From positions 23,310,008-23,374,007 of the forward strand of contig CM049313.1 of assembly GCA_026874595.1 (NCBI GenBank): a stretch of DNA of 64,000 nt. Reading direction: 5' to 3'. The position numbers and the translations under genes are program-made. Origin of the DNA: Sipunculus nudus (Eukaryota; Annelida; Sipuncula; Golfingiida; Sipunculidae). Positions 1 through 12,070 of the stretch are shown here, piece by piece. How positions within the stretch are numbered: the stretch's first letter is position 1; each line of letters begins with the position of its first letter. The notes below the pieces were generated by a model. It did no database searches. It worked only from the letters and a program-made list of their open reading frames with translations, and had not been told where the DNA came from.

Positions 1-2690
1 TACTTTGTGGTGTTGCCGCGATAACTTACGAGGAATACAAACTTAGCAGAAATATTAATCAAAATAATATCTCACCTAATTCCGACTTCCAGGAAAATCC
101 ACGCATATAAAATAAGGTCAGAGGTCACCCAACTTTGGTGACACCATGGTGACTAGCCAAAAATCTTATAGATTTTCATGACACTCAATAACAATATTTA
201 CATATAGAGTTTCTCAACTGAATTACATTCTTATTAAACTTCACGCATATTTAATGAGGGAGGTCAGAGGTCACCAGATACACAATGGGTGTATTATGCA
301 CGTTTGCGGTGCCTATGTTAAGAATTGTTTCATACAAAATTCTTACATTTCACATGAGACACTATTTCCCAAAACGTTTTTAATTATAATAATAGGAGCA
401 TCCTATAAGTCACTATCCGTATTGGCTGCAGATCAGGTTATCTGATTAAGCCTACACAAAGTGTTTTCGGACAGTTCTGTGACTGCGAGGGTGTGTACAT
501 GTGTGATGGTGTGTGTACTCATTTCTCACATTCCTGATTGTCGGGGGATACAGTCCTCTGGGCATTTTCTAGCTGTATAATTGATTAAACTTATTTCATG
601 TTTCCCAGCAATTTCAAGACTAAACCATAATTCATATTTTAATACATTTGTGAAACGGTGCTGGCGTTATCACTGGACCTTGTTAAAATTAGAAAATATT
701 ACAAAAAGCTGATTCCCTTAGAGTAAACGGCTACGGCATGGAAACATTTGATGGATGACACATGTTGAGAATTAATAGCGACATTGCGTTTGTTTATTCT
801 AAACCTGCATGATGGCAGAGTTTTGAATTTGTAATGCAGTATAACTTTTGATCTATTGTCATAGTCACAGCCAAATATGCTGAAATATTCATTTACTTTT
901 AAGTGCCTCAAGAATTAAAATACATATTTGATCAGCTTTATGCCAAACATCACAGAAGATTTATATTAATGGGTCTAATTGAATATACTTTTCCTAAATC
1001 CACGTTATCTCATGTACTTTTTGCAGTAAAACACAATCAAATGAAGATTCATGTTTGATAGGAGAAGATGTAATAATAATGAATATTTTTCCATTTTTTG
1101 TTATACGGCTGTAAAATTGAAAAATCCGACAAAATTTATATTCCGATCAGATAACTTCCAGGACAAAGGTGTAAAGACTCGTAAATACTAAATGGATACC
1201 AGAGCCCCTTAAGGCATTCATAAAGAGGTCAGCGAAGGATACTTCATTTAATTGATTTACATAAACAACTAAAGAGAAAATCGTGAAACTGAGTCATAAG
1301 TAGCTGCTCTTGTCCTAAAGCTAAGAAAATTTCTTTACCATAATTACACATAAGCTTTAGCCTTAGTTTTTTTACCCACGGCTGCCTCCTAAGGCGCTGA
1401 TGTTTTGCTGTTTATGTCAAATCAGTATTATTGAGATTTGAAGCATTAGCTTTAACGTTCTTATAACAAATATTAAGATACGACTTCTTTTACATTTAAA
1501 TAAATAGCAAATATAAAAAATATCATATTAAATAAAGTATTTTTTTAATATTTTCTCCTTTCATATTTAGGATCTGTCATTAAATGTCTTATCGCTTGGC
1601 TTGCTTGATGAAAAATGCTAAATAATAACAAAAAACGACCTGCGACTGCCGTATATGTACTGACGATTGATAATGAGAGTAAAAAATAGCTTTCTTTATC
1701 TTATCTTAATCGATGTTCCGTGGGTATGAGTTTGTGAAACCTGTCTCATTAATTCCTCATGCCCTGTCGGTAGTGCATTAAGCCTTGAACGTTAAAAAAC
1801 CGGGCAAGCTCTCCCCCTAAACCACTGGCCAACCCTCAGGAACATAAAAAGATACGCTACACTAAGTTATAATCACTAGCAATAGCTTAACTATGACTAG
1901 ACTGGTACCCTGCACAATTACCGAGAGTAGTGAATGGTCTGGCTTTCTCTGGTTGGCTCTAGCCATCATGTGGTGGAGCATAAAAAAACACCCCATTGTT
2001 TGATTTTAAAGTATGTCAAGCTTTAGTTTAAAAAAAATTGACAGTATTGGTCATTTTTTTAATCTGTGGCCAATCAAAGAGGTGTTGTCCAAATGCTTGT
2101 TTGGGACTGCTTGGTAGGGTATTTTGGGCTTCACTGCGTTCGGGTCAGGATGGTTAAAAAAGGAGATACACAAGCTCCCTTTTTCTTGGGCTAGTTTGAC
2201 TTGAGAAACCACAAATTCTCAGGAAAAAAAAGTTTAATATCAGAATATTTTGAAAATTATTTAAAAAGAGGCCACGTGTCCTCTAGGCTAATCACAGAGA
2301 CGGGCGTACAACGCCATTTTCAGTACTCCCGGGAGACTGGTTCCAACTCGAGTATGTATTATATATGATAAAAATAAGCATTTCGTTTGCTCAGAGAAGT
2401 TGCCAAAAGTTTCGTGTGACATTTATGATTAGATTAATAGATATTGATAATAAACCAATGCCACGTACAGTGGAATATCAAAGATTCAGTATATCGTATC
2501 ATCTATACATCCATCAGTCAATTTTTGTGCAACAACTCATTTTACAATATTTGGAAACTATAAATAACTAAAGAAAGTAATTTTATAGGAAATCTTCACG
2601 GACAACCAGCCAGGATCGCGTGAACGTCCATGACAATCGGCATGAGCGTGCAGACTGAAGTTGGAACCAGTCTACAGGTAAGAGCAAAAA
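1..2690. other. Non-genic AT-rich stretch
   Basis: No coding region is recognisable. Short open frames occur on both strands but have no family motifs, no codon-like regularity and no splice context. The only structure I can point to is a pair of direct repeats near the left edge (99-276) and one copy of the recurring ten-base word CTGGTACCCT at 1902-1911. Confidence 0.6.
99..276 (+). repeat. Imperfect direct repeat carrying two DR1 sites
   Basis: Two segments starting near 99 and 242 share CACGCATAT followed by AGGTCAGAGGTCACC. Each contains a perfect AGGTCA-n-AGGTCA arrangement (115-127 and 261-273). In animals this DR1 layout is the classical site for RXR, HNF4 and COUP-type nuclear receptors. 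The duplication is seen directly; any receptor binding is inference. Confidence 0.45.
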
Positions 2691-2694
2691 TAAT

Positions 2695-2772
2695 TATTTT
2701 TTTCCTATCGCAATGAATGCATGTACGCTTTTCATCACGTTTGCATTCATTGCGATGATAAAAAAGATGATT
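2695..2772. repeat. Perfect 15-bp hairpin with 20-nt loop
   Basis: ATCGCAATGAATGCA at 2707-2721 is the exact reverse complement of 2742-2756, with a 20-base spacer. Weaker pairing of T-rich and A-rich flanks extends the stem a few more bases. It could be a transposon terminus, a small structured RNA, or a chance palindrome in AT-rich DNA. Confidence 0.55.
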
Positions 2773-2952
2773 TCTGTTCGACTTTTCTGCTCGCTTTTTG
2801 CTCAGTACAGTAAAAGCAGTCAGTACCCCGGATTCAGCGAGCGGAAAAGTGCACATTGAACATATATTCAGCGCGATTTTCAGCTTGTTGATTTCAAGCG
2901 CGATGAAATTTCAGCGTACATGGAAAACCGGCCTTACTCCACTTTTAGATAC

Positions 2953-3405
2953 TAGGGCTACGCGATATTATCGATATATCGATATACCGCGATACGGTGA
3001 TTCCCATTTAGCGTATCGCGATACATTCCATACATCTTTATTTTTTTTATATTGTTAATGTGCCAAAAACAATTCTTATAGTAAAAACAATGTTTCTGTT
3101 ACAAATTTAGACATCTGTATGTGTTGGGATCAATGACAGACTGAAAGTGAAGACCCCTACGGCTTCTTTAGACATAAAGTATGGAATTTTTAAGTTAGGC
3201 CTGATATACCATAGGTCAAAGGTCCGTCCCAGGAATTTGCAAGTCTGCTCGATGACTTATTGGTATACGAGAAATATTTTGATACGCAAGAATGAAGAAT
3301 TGCTGTGCACGGTCATTATAATTAATAATTCACTCTTATTCTCTCCTCATTCTCATGATAACTACAGGAAGATAAAGAGTCAACTTAACATTATTATTGT
3401 TTGAG
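2953..3405 (+). mobile_element. hAT-like non-autonomous repeat, copy A
   Basis: Begins with TAGGGCTACGCGATATTATCG, i.e. the YAGGGCTGNGCGATA type of end typical of many hAT elements, then runs of ATCGATATATCG. The interior matches the reverse complement of 7437-7833 and the same strand of 39715-40105: shared blocks include a GACTTATTGGTATA stretch near 3255 and CTCTCCTCAT near 3341. No transposase is present. The distal end is not clear, so the right limit is approximate. Confidence 0.55.
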
Positions 3406-3629
3406 AACGGTAGTCGTGCTATGTAGTATACACCGCTGAAATTGTGAGCACCATCCATCCTCTTTGTGTTAAATAGTCCAGAATTCTCCACCTGTATAGT
3501 TATTTAAATATATTAGGCCCATGGAACTTTGATTTTAACTGTTTCTTTGGGCACGTTCAACAGTACATTAGTGAGTTATGTTGCCATATTTCGTGTTTGA
3601 AATAGGTTATCTGCATAAACTTTTATTGC

Positions 3630-4290
3630 ATCATTATATTTGTCCATTTTTCTAAGGAGACGCAAATTAATGCATTTTCAAAATCATGTTACTTCCATTT
3701 ATGCAATATTGGAAAAATCCGTCGTCAAACATAATGCCAGGTACTCTAACCAGCAGAATACAGCATATTCAAAATACAACTGCCAGGATTATAACTCCAA
3801 CGTCGAAATTTGCCCATATTATCCCAGTACTGAAACAACTGCACTGGTTATCGGTATTATGTCGGGTTTCGTATAAGATTTTCCTTTATACCTACAAAAC
3901 ATTGAACGGTCTAGACCCATCATATCTAAGTGATATTCTTGTTCAATACATTAAATCAAGATCCCTGCGTTCTTCGAAAAAAAGTGCTTGTTGGCAACAC
4001 CGACGGCCAGGACTGTTACCAGGACTGATAGTTGCCCCGGCTCTGTGGAACAGTGTATCTTACATTGTAAAACATGCTGATTCGTTAGTTACTTCATAAT
4101 TGCGTTTAAAACGCATTTATTTATATCATACTATATTTAAACTCGTACATGCACCCATTTCTATAATTCTTAATTTTCATAGTATTGTACATTTTACTGT
4201 AGCTTTAATGCTTTTTATTGAACAGCGATTTTTTCTAGAATTTGGACTGTATAAATATTATCAATTATAATAATAATAATAATAATAAAG
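3630..4290 (+). mobile_element. Broken 3' end of a CR1/L2-type LINE (reverse transcriptase tail)
   Basis: Three consecutive frames encode the carboxy end of a Jockey-superfamily (CR1/L2-like) reverse transcriptase. Frame 1 (3645-3731) reads FSKETQINAFSKSCYFHL then CNIGKIRR, the usual block after the RT palm. Frame 2 (about 3734-4092) reads TLTSRIQHIQNTTARI, LKQLHWLSV, LYTYKTLNGLDPSYLSD, SRSLRSS and ALWNS. Frame 3 (4093-4122) reads FIIAFKTHLF, the common family terminus. Roughly thirty residues expected between the first two blocks are missing and a one-base shift separates the last two, so the copy is dead as well as 5'-truncated. It ends in an ATA-repeat tail (about 4266-4288), as L2/CR1 elements often do. 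The exact clade needs a database search. Confidence 0.85.
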
Positions 4291-4333
4291 AATATATATA
4301 TATATAAATAAATGTATATATATATATATATAT
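4291..4333. repeat. AT-dinucleotide microsatellite
   Basis: Interrupted TA repeat directly following the ATA tail of the LINE copy, a common place for microsatellites to grow after retrotransposition. Confidence 0.9.
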
Positions 4334-5473
4334 TGTGAGCAGTGCACAAGTAACCCGTTTGTGCGTGCATTTTAATTTTTTTCCCCGATGTATGTTGGCA
4401 CTTGGCTGTCGGGTGGATAAATATTGTGGTTGCAGCGAGTCCCTCTCAATAAATTTCTGACACCATATATTTCTTGTATCTCTGACGGCTGCATTTTGAA
4501 TATATGTTTTCTTTTCCAAATACCTTTGTTTTATAGACATATTTATCATAAAGCAGTGTATTCTTTATATCCTGAAATGCACTCGACCAGCTTCACGTTA
4601 AAAATATCTTATATCTTTACGGTTTATGGTTTTCAGGCTTGGTTTATGTTGAGATTATATTGTTTATTAGACAACTTTATTGACAACCACTGTAACGCCA
4701 ACCTTCAGAAGGTAACTCTTAAACTAAAGAACGGCAAGTGGTACGTGTTTGAAATAATCGCATTTCTAGCCTTATCTTGGATTCTGCCGTCAAATTTATG
4801 GCTTGCCTGGAACCTCAGGAGGATTTATTAATACATGTATTCTGCAACAGTTATAATAAACTACGTACAAAATAAAAGAGGAATCTCCAGGAATAGCGTT
4901 CAGATATATACACGGGACATGACATTTATTTTATTTGTAAATATTGGTCCATGACCTGTAGGCGGCACTGTCTAATGAATGAAGATGAAGATGACCTTAT
5001 GATAAGAGTTATATTTCATTAATAAACCTCCCAGGCTTATATGCTGGAATAAACCAGAAGTCTTAAACAGAAGATACGAGATAAGAGCTGAGCTAATCTT
5101 TTAGAATCCATACTACATATTTCCCAATATCACCATGTTGTTGGTGGGAAACAAATGATCTTGTGCAAAAATGCAATTAACTTACCCATAGGTTACGTCA
5201 TACGCCGTCGTCTTTTTTTTTTTTTTTGCACTATGCTCTACCTTGCCAAATTCGTCCACCTGTTCAGATGAGTGTTACCTTTACATTCATAGTCACATTA
5301 ATGGGAAATTTCACAGGAAAATTTAATAATGAATTTGATTAACAAGACAATAATACAGACATCCGAAAATTATAAAGATATTCGCATGCATTTGAAAACC
5401 AACTATCGAAATTAGTTCTTGAAGGCTTCACAAATGAGAGACATTATGTCTGCCGGATCGCAAGGAAAAGTAA
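4334..5473. other. Unassigned, no gene seen
   Basis: AT-rich with one fairly long open frame (4424-4831, +) whose product has no recognisable motif and unconvincing composition. A T-run lies at about 5213-5227. Nothing else found. Confidence 0.5.
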
Positions 5474-5770
5474 CTGGCTTCTGTGGTCAGGACTCAAAGC
5501 CGGAAGATCGTGAGTTCAAGTCTTAGCTTAGACGGTGAGATTTTCATGGTCAGCCCCGTCCCCGGGTGAGAGGTGAGCTCTCTTAATGGAATGGCGGTTT
5601 ACAGACGTGTATCACTCCAAAAAAGAGTGCGTCTTTTGGAGTTTCCTCGGTGTTATGACCCAGCAATGGGAATGATTAGACTCCCATGACTTGCAGGTAA
5701 TGTAGTCACTGGTCCTGTGTGACGCCTAGATGTAAAATAAATGGTAGGCCGCTTCTTCACTTTGTCCCAA
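5474..5770 (+). mobile_element. tRNA-derived SINE, copy 1
   Basis: tRNA-like head with a box-A-like GGCTTCTGTGGTCAGGA at 5477 and a box B GTTCAAGTCTT at 5514-5524. The body contains TTTCCTCGGTGTTATGACCC and CAGCAATGGGAATGATTA, and the tail CTGGTCCTGTGTGACGCC then ATGTAAAATAAA. The same head, body and tail order is found at 21166-21455, 25572-25822 and 38336-38575. Such elements are copied by LINE reverse transcriptase from a Pol III transcript. Confidence 0.75.
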
Positions 5771-7436
5771 ACCGAAATGGAACTCTTCAGTTGTGCATAC
5801 TTAAGTTAAGGATTCCACAAGTCACTAAGATTTCTTTTTTTATCAATTTTAACGTGTAGTGCGCCACGACCGGATATATTGGATATAGATTTAAATGTAA
5901 ATAAATATTCTCGTTTTTATAAGCAATGTTTATGTTGGCTCCCTGCCAGCTTTAACCTCTTAGGACTCGACCGCCATTACAGTGACGTTTAAAAGATATG
6001 CATAAATGAATATTTATGACTGGTAATTGACACTAACTGTGTTGTTCAATCGAATGGTGTCAAAGGATGAAAAGGTAATTACTCTGACATGATGCAGGTT
6101 GATTCAGAAATGTGGACCATAACATTATACGTGAGTCAAACTTCTACGTGCTGTAAAGGTTGCTGTTGGTGACAGATAAACACACGAACCACATGAACTA
6201 CTGGACTACATGATATCTTTTTTATATATCAATAATACATGTATATTATTTCAATATGTGAAGATAAATCAAATAATTATTTTTTGTATGTTTATTTAGC
6301 AGTTATAGAATGAAGTACATTATTACGTCCCAAGTTGTTTAAACATTTTCCTATTTAGGGGAAACTACAAACTAAAATAATATTCTGTCTTCTTTGTCGC
6401 ACGTGTTCGCCAAAAAATGTTTAAGTACAATAATTTAAAGGTCATACACTTGAATTGCAAATACTTTGATGTCATGATGTTTATAAAAAGCTGTGTACTT
6501 TGTTTTATTTTGGACCAGCATTACAAAAAAATAGATCTGCATCAACTTGTAATTCAGAGTTCAGTGGTAAGCATTAATTGGAGCTTTTAGGGCCCAGCTA
6601 TAAAACAACTGAAGGCCATGTGAACAGGGTCATCACAGACAGACTTTTTTAATTTCAAGGTTGAGCCATTACCAGCTAGTTTGTATCGAGTTTGTGGCGA
6701 CACCATTTAATAAAAAAACAATGATATAATTATTATCTATGAATCCATTTCATATAAAAAATTTATTACGGAAATATAACAGAATGTTTGCAGAATCATA
6801 ACAGAGCGCATTTTAAGGGGTATAACCTTGATAAAAGTGATCGTCAAAACTCAGTTATTTACTGATTTGCCTAAACCGGGGGCCTTTTAGTGTGTGATTG
6901 GAATGAAACACTCTATTTTAGAACTGCACAAATCCAGAATTACAACTGCACATTTTCCGTTTACAACTCCACATATAGGGGTCAAATGCATGGTAAAATA
7001 TGCCCTGCCTTGATGAGTTCCGAGCACATTTTTATAAAGTATTTCCAGCCCATAATAACATTTTCATAATTAACATTTACTAAGATATCACTCTATTCGA
7101 TCCCAAATATCTTTTTCGCGCAAAACACATTGAACATTTTATAAGGTTAACAGCTTAACTTGCCCCACCATAGAAGCAAGAAAATATATAATATGAACAC
7201 CAAAGCTTTCACTGAAACTTGCATAGCTATATGTAACATCTCATATACGGAGCATTAAAGAACGTTAGGCAGGTTTGTGCAGTCTTCATGATGTACTCTC
7301 CTTTTCTATAATGTCATTGCTAATAAGATTACTGTAGGGGTGCGCGTTTCTGTACATTATAATTCGGTACATTAAGCGGAATGGTGGTGTTTGCAATTAC
7401 AGTCGTGTACCACACTGCAAAGCTGCCGTTCTTAAA
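5771..7436. other. Unassigned, no gene seen
   Basis: No open frame of note, no repeat I could match elsewhere in the window, and no promoter-like clustering. Confidence 0.55.
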
Positions 7437-7833
7437 TCTTAACTTGATGCTTGATCCTCATGCAATTACATAAGATGTGAGGAGAGAGTATTAATTAATG
7501 ATTAATTATTATGACCTTGTTTTCAAATATTTCTCATAAACCAATAAGTCATCGAGCAGACTTTCCTTGGACGGTCATTTAATTTATGGTATATCAGCTA
7601 CTTCAACATTTTCTACTAAACGTCAAAGGACACGGTAGCGGCTTTCACTTTAAGCCTGTCATTGGTCCAAATCCATTAAGAAGTCTAAATGTGTATCGGA
7701 AACTAAAACTTTCTTTAAAAAATTCATTTTAGGCCCATGCAGAGAACAAAATATCGATAATATCGATAATATGAAAATATGCGAATCCCCGTATCCTGTT
7801 ATACCAATGTATCGATAATATCGCGCAGCCCTA
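7437..7833 (-). mobile_element. hAT-like non-autonomous repeat, copy B
   Basis: On the minus strand it starts at 7833 with TAGGGCTGCGCGATATTATC and passes through ATCGATATTATCGATA. Interior blocks match copy A in opposite orientation: ACCAATAAGTCATCGAGCAG (about 7540-7560) and GCGGCTTTCACTTTAAGCC (about 7638). The latter block also occurs inside the short derivative at 46551-46819. Confidence 0.55.
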
Positions 7834-8105
7834 GAAGTAAGTATATGTGATATGTTCATTTAAAAGATATACGGGTGGGGTGGATCACTAAGGAATTTTT
7901 CCCCTTTGAGAATAAAATTTTGTTGCTGGTAATGACCATTTTCCTAATTCCCTGTGAATTAAAATAAATTAACAGATTATCTTGTCATTTATATCGATAT
8001 TTTAAATTTTACCAATTGAAGCGTGTAGAACCGAGAAGATATTCAAAATGGACCTATGATCCGATAGTCAGTTAAAAACGAATTGCTCGTCTGTATGGGC
8101 CATCA

Positions 8106-8345
8106 CCGATGTCATCCCGATCTATCCCGAAGTGTTGTCGAAATATCACCCCATGTGTCTTCACTCCTCTCCTCGTCTGACCACATTCATCAGAAGATGC
8201 AATCGTGGCAACATCGGGATATTTCGTGAAATCATCGTAAAACATCGGAAGAGGTCGTCAGACATCTGGAAAAATCGGGGTGACATCGGCATTCATCGAG
8301 GTAACATAGTGTTAACTCCTGGGTAACACTGGGATGACATTTACA
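8106..8345. repeat. Degenerate ACATCGGGATG repeat with inverted arms
   Basis: CCGATGTCATCCCGAT at 8106-8121 pairs with ATCGGGGTGACATCGG at 8274-8289, and CGAAATATCACC near 8139 pairs with GGGATATTTCG near 8216. The unit GATGACATCGG also builds the 32-bp minisatellite at 47000-47314 and a short block at 54207-54290. It is probably a decayed foldback-type element. Confidence 0.45.
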
Positions 8346-11300
8346 GCCGATGTTATCCAATGTGTTTATATGTATCCCGATTTCAACTTTGATCCCAAAA
8401 ATATTTGAGAATGTTAAAAAATATATTTATCTTTTACACGTTTCGAATCGCGTTTCGTCGATTTAAACCTTTAATCAGATTCATGAAAACCGTATTCGCA
8501 CAAATGCAGTGTAGACGCCGAGTTACAAGCGGTTATGTCCAATTATATGTTCACAATAGATCACTTTCCGCACGCGCTGTAGCCGCCGATAGAAACATCA
8601 TTCAACACAATATTATATACATGCAGTATACAAATAATTTTGACACGCGAACTGATCAATCCGGTAACAAATGGCAGCCCCATGAGAGGTTTCGAGAAAT
8701 TAGAAAGAACAAACCTATCAGGGTTCGATAAGTCCGATGGTATACGATACAGAACGCCGGGGACAGCCACCATGCAATATTTTCTCTTCGATGAGAGATT
8801 TGTGGCAAAGGGATGATTATCCGGCAAAGTGTAGAATGGAATAACCTTTTCTAAACCACACCCAAATCCTCAAATAATAGTAGAGTGCTCTTAAGCTATG
8901 ACATTCTCGCGGATGTCTCTTAGTAAGTATCACAAGAATTATATTATCCTTAATCATATGTTCAATGACCTCTTTGCGTGGGTATGGATACTTTATGAAG
9001 TATAGCCTGTATACAGTGAAGGCCCGGTACAGGTTTTGACTGGACTCTGGGAATGGAAACGTTATTGTAATCGCTGAGGTTCCCAATACCAAAATGAATA
9101 TATCTGGCCCACAAGTAAGAGCAAATTCGGGTAAAAAAACTGAATGATCAGATGTGGTGATGATGGGAAAAAGGATATTGGCATAAAATGTGCCGTTCAT
9201 TAAACAAAACTAATTCCCTAAAGCAGGTTATATTGAAATGTAATTTACTCTAATGTAAATTCGGCTGGACAAATGAATACAATAAATTGTCGACAGCGTA
9301 GAAGGGTTAATAACTTATTAATATAGTGCAAGATGCAGCAGAAAGGTGTTATATTATTCATAGTGATGTAGGCATAGCTAGATAAATGATCGCAGTTCAT
9401 GACACGTTTTTGGTGACGAATTTGGGCGCCCCCCAAACACCAATTCCTTAAATTCGTCACGGACTATGTAGATGCATTCTCCGCGTGGTGCTTGATCTCG
9501 AGTGGGATCATAGCAGCGTTCGCCAGCAGACCTGGTGTGGACTTGGATAATTAATAGGTTAGCGAAACATCGTTCTATCCCGTTTAGGTATGCTTGTCAC
9601 CCCGACCCTATGGCGTAGTTGTTATCAGTACGCCGGCCGTCTCTTCAGCCGGGACTGACAATGCGGGAAGATGTCCTATCCATTCAGTTGGTTGATTGAC
9701 TACCCCAGCAAACGTCTCAGACAGCCCATGCATAAGAAGGAACAGTTTTCCGGAATCGCTGATCCCCTTCTGAATACCTCCCGATCCCCGTTTTGTGAGT
9801 CTTTACCGAGTCTGGCTGTGGGTTATGTTATGGAGAAAACCAAGGCTTATGTGGGGCAATATTACGCTTTAGTCATCACGCCATTTACATTTTGGTGTGC
9901 AAAACAATGACTTTCTCCCTGAGGGTTTTGCAGGCCAGTATAGAGTTAGGTGTGTCAGTATTATTTATTGTCCTCAATATTATATTTTTCAAATTAAATG
10001 CATTTTGTGATTGAATGGATTTTAGATAAAAATTTGAGAAGAAATAAAATGAGTCAATGGGAAAATTACCTAACAACAATTTAGTAGTATCAGTTATCCA
10101 GCAAATTACCCTTTCATTATTTCGAACCTGCGGACCAGTTTTATTCTAATTACGCTGCATATTATACACCATTATATTTTCATAAAGATGGCGTTGCGAT
10201 AGACTCTTCGCGAAAGAGTATGAAATTTCTCAGGAATTATTGAAAATGTGGAAAATAACCTCCCATAGGATACATTTGGTACTGTTCCCGGCACCTCAGG
10301 ACCTAATGCGGACATTTTCAAGGCGTGGCTACAGAAAAGTTGCGTGACAATAGTTATGTGCCACGATCAACAATTATAATATATTTATGGCTAATGGCTA
10401 ACTATGGCATTATCTATCGCTAATGGTGGTTCAGCGCCACCTGCATATAATAACGAAACTGGTCGCTGGTTCAAGTGGGACAGATTACCACGTTAGATGC
10501 GGTTGCAACCCCTAAATCCCTATTTTCAGGGAACCCACTTTCCCTTGAACCCGTTTCCTATGTTAGAGAATGTAATTGAGGTGCGGACAAAATTCATGCC
10601 AATAATGTCCCGGGCGAAGAAAAAATAATCAGTGACTTTTCGCAAACCTTTGATGTTGGCTGATAGTACCTAAAAACAAAATTTAGGCTATAATTGAGGT
10701 ATTCTAAACGTCCCTCGTACGTCGGTCTTTATTTATTTAAGTACGCAATGCTTGAACAGAAGCGTAGTGCGCTACCCGCAGTTTCGCTGTCCGCGCGATG
10801 AGAGGTGTGGGAACAACTGACCGGGATGTGAATATAATGGGCGGCAGCAAAGGCGATAATGATCACTGGAGTTGCTGATGGAGGGATAAGGCTTCTTTTG
10901 ATCACAGTTTCCAGAGATGTTCTATCACCTACTAGATAGCACCCTGGAGGGCCCAGGCTATACCTCTGGTCTTGTGGCATCCGAACTCCCAAAAGGTCAG
11001 CCACAGCTGCAAATAAAATTACTGCTCAACCAGGATCGGACATTTATCCTTGAGATTTTTAGTGTAGATCCCTGTTTCAAACCATTTTTTAAAAATTGTA
11101 CTGTAGCAATGCATCGAATAATCGATGTATTTAAACGAATGCAGTCATTATTGATTTTCAAATGAAGTTAAGGAACCTTATATACTATAATTTACGGATG
11201 AGGGCGCGGTCACTTCCAGAGAGTTCTTCCTGTTTCTTCTTGGAAGACGCGGGTGTAATGACCCCCAAACTCTCTTAGCAGATAAATTTCAACCTTTATA

Positions 11301-11509
11301 CTCTCTGTTCTTGGAGTATTTCCTGTCGTATTCCGTGTTCTTATTAACCCCTGACCTGGCAAAAAATGGAAATATTTAATAGATATACCTTGCCGACAGA
11401 ATATTATGATTGTTTGCAATAATTGAGTTGAGAATCGGATGGAAGGGTGATAATCGATGTATGAACCTTACAAACCATACGAGGGCCGGATCCGGGATTT
11501 CAGAATCTG
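8346..11509. other. Unassigned, no gene seen
   Basis: Several open frames of 60-130 codons occur on both strands (for example 8405-8731 + and 8817-9200 -) but none shows a family motif or a convincing exon boundary. The segment 9470-9910 is more GC-balanced and could hold an unrecognised exon or repeat. A box-B-like GGTTCAAGTGGGA at about 10470 is isolated. Confidence 0.4.
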
Positions 11510-11555
11510 CCGGGGGGGGGGGGGTGGCCCATTTAGCGAAGTCGATTTCGTAAAT

Positions 11556-12070
11556 GGGGCTTTCACATATTCACGGATAGCAACACGGATAATCCCGGAG
11601 CATCGTTCCGGAATCATCCGTGTTATCTACGGAATCGCCGTGTAAACACCGGGCATCACCGTGTTAACACCGTGTTGCATCCGTAGTGATCTTTCGTGCA
11701 CCAGCATGATCGGAGAAAAAAACTTAAACCTGCACCCGGAAAGTGCCGGTCTCAATACGGAGCTCCCGGTGGCTACACGGTGACTCCCGGATGTATACGG
11801 TGGCTACACGGAGGTGCACGGTGCCTACAAGGAGTGATACGGATGATTTTTCATCCAAAAATTATCCGTGTACTCCGGGACGAAAAATTGTGCAGGTTTA
11901 ATTTTTTCTCCGAATATGCCGGTGCGCCAAGGATCACTATGAATGCAACACGGTGTTAACACGGTGATGCCCGGAGTTTACACGGTGATGACGGAGTTAA
12001 CACGGATGATCCCGGAACGATGATCCAAGATGATCCGTGATGCTATCCGTGAATGTGTGAAAGGGGCTTT
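11556..12070. mobile_element. Foldback (palindromic) transposon with long inverted arms
   Basis: Two arms of about 175 bp (11561-11738 and 11893-12062) are inverted copies. The left begins TTTCACATATTCACGGATAG and the right ends CTATCCGTGAATGTGTGAAA. Arms include GGAGAAAAAAACTTAAACC on the left, mirrored on the right, separated by a loop of about 155 bp. GGGGCTTT flanks both ends (11556-11563 and 12063-12070), an apparent 8-bp target duplication, although its TTT overlaps the terminus. Arms are built of repeated CACGGTGTTAACACGG and CCCGGA words. No coding capacity. A poly-G run sits just outside at about 11512-11524. Confidence 0.75.

Noticed and set aside
4424-4831. 135-codon plus-strand open frame after the LINE
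   Set aside because: No recognisable domain, odd composition and no splice or promoter context in AT-rich DNA.
8817-9200. 127-codon minus-strand open frame
   Set aside because: Product not recognisable and no splice or regulatory evidence.
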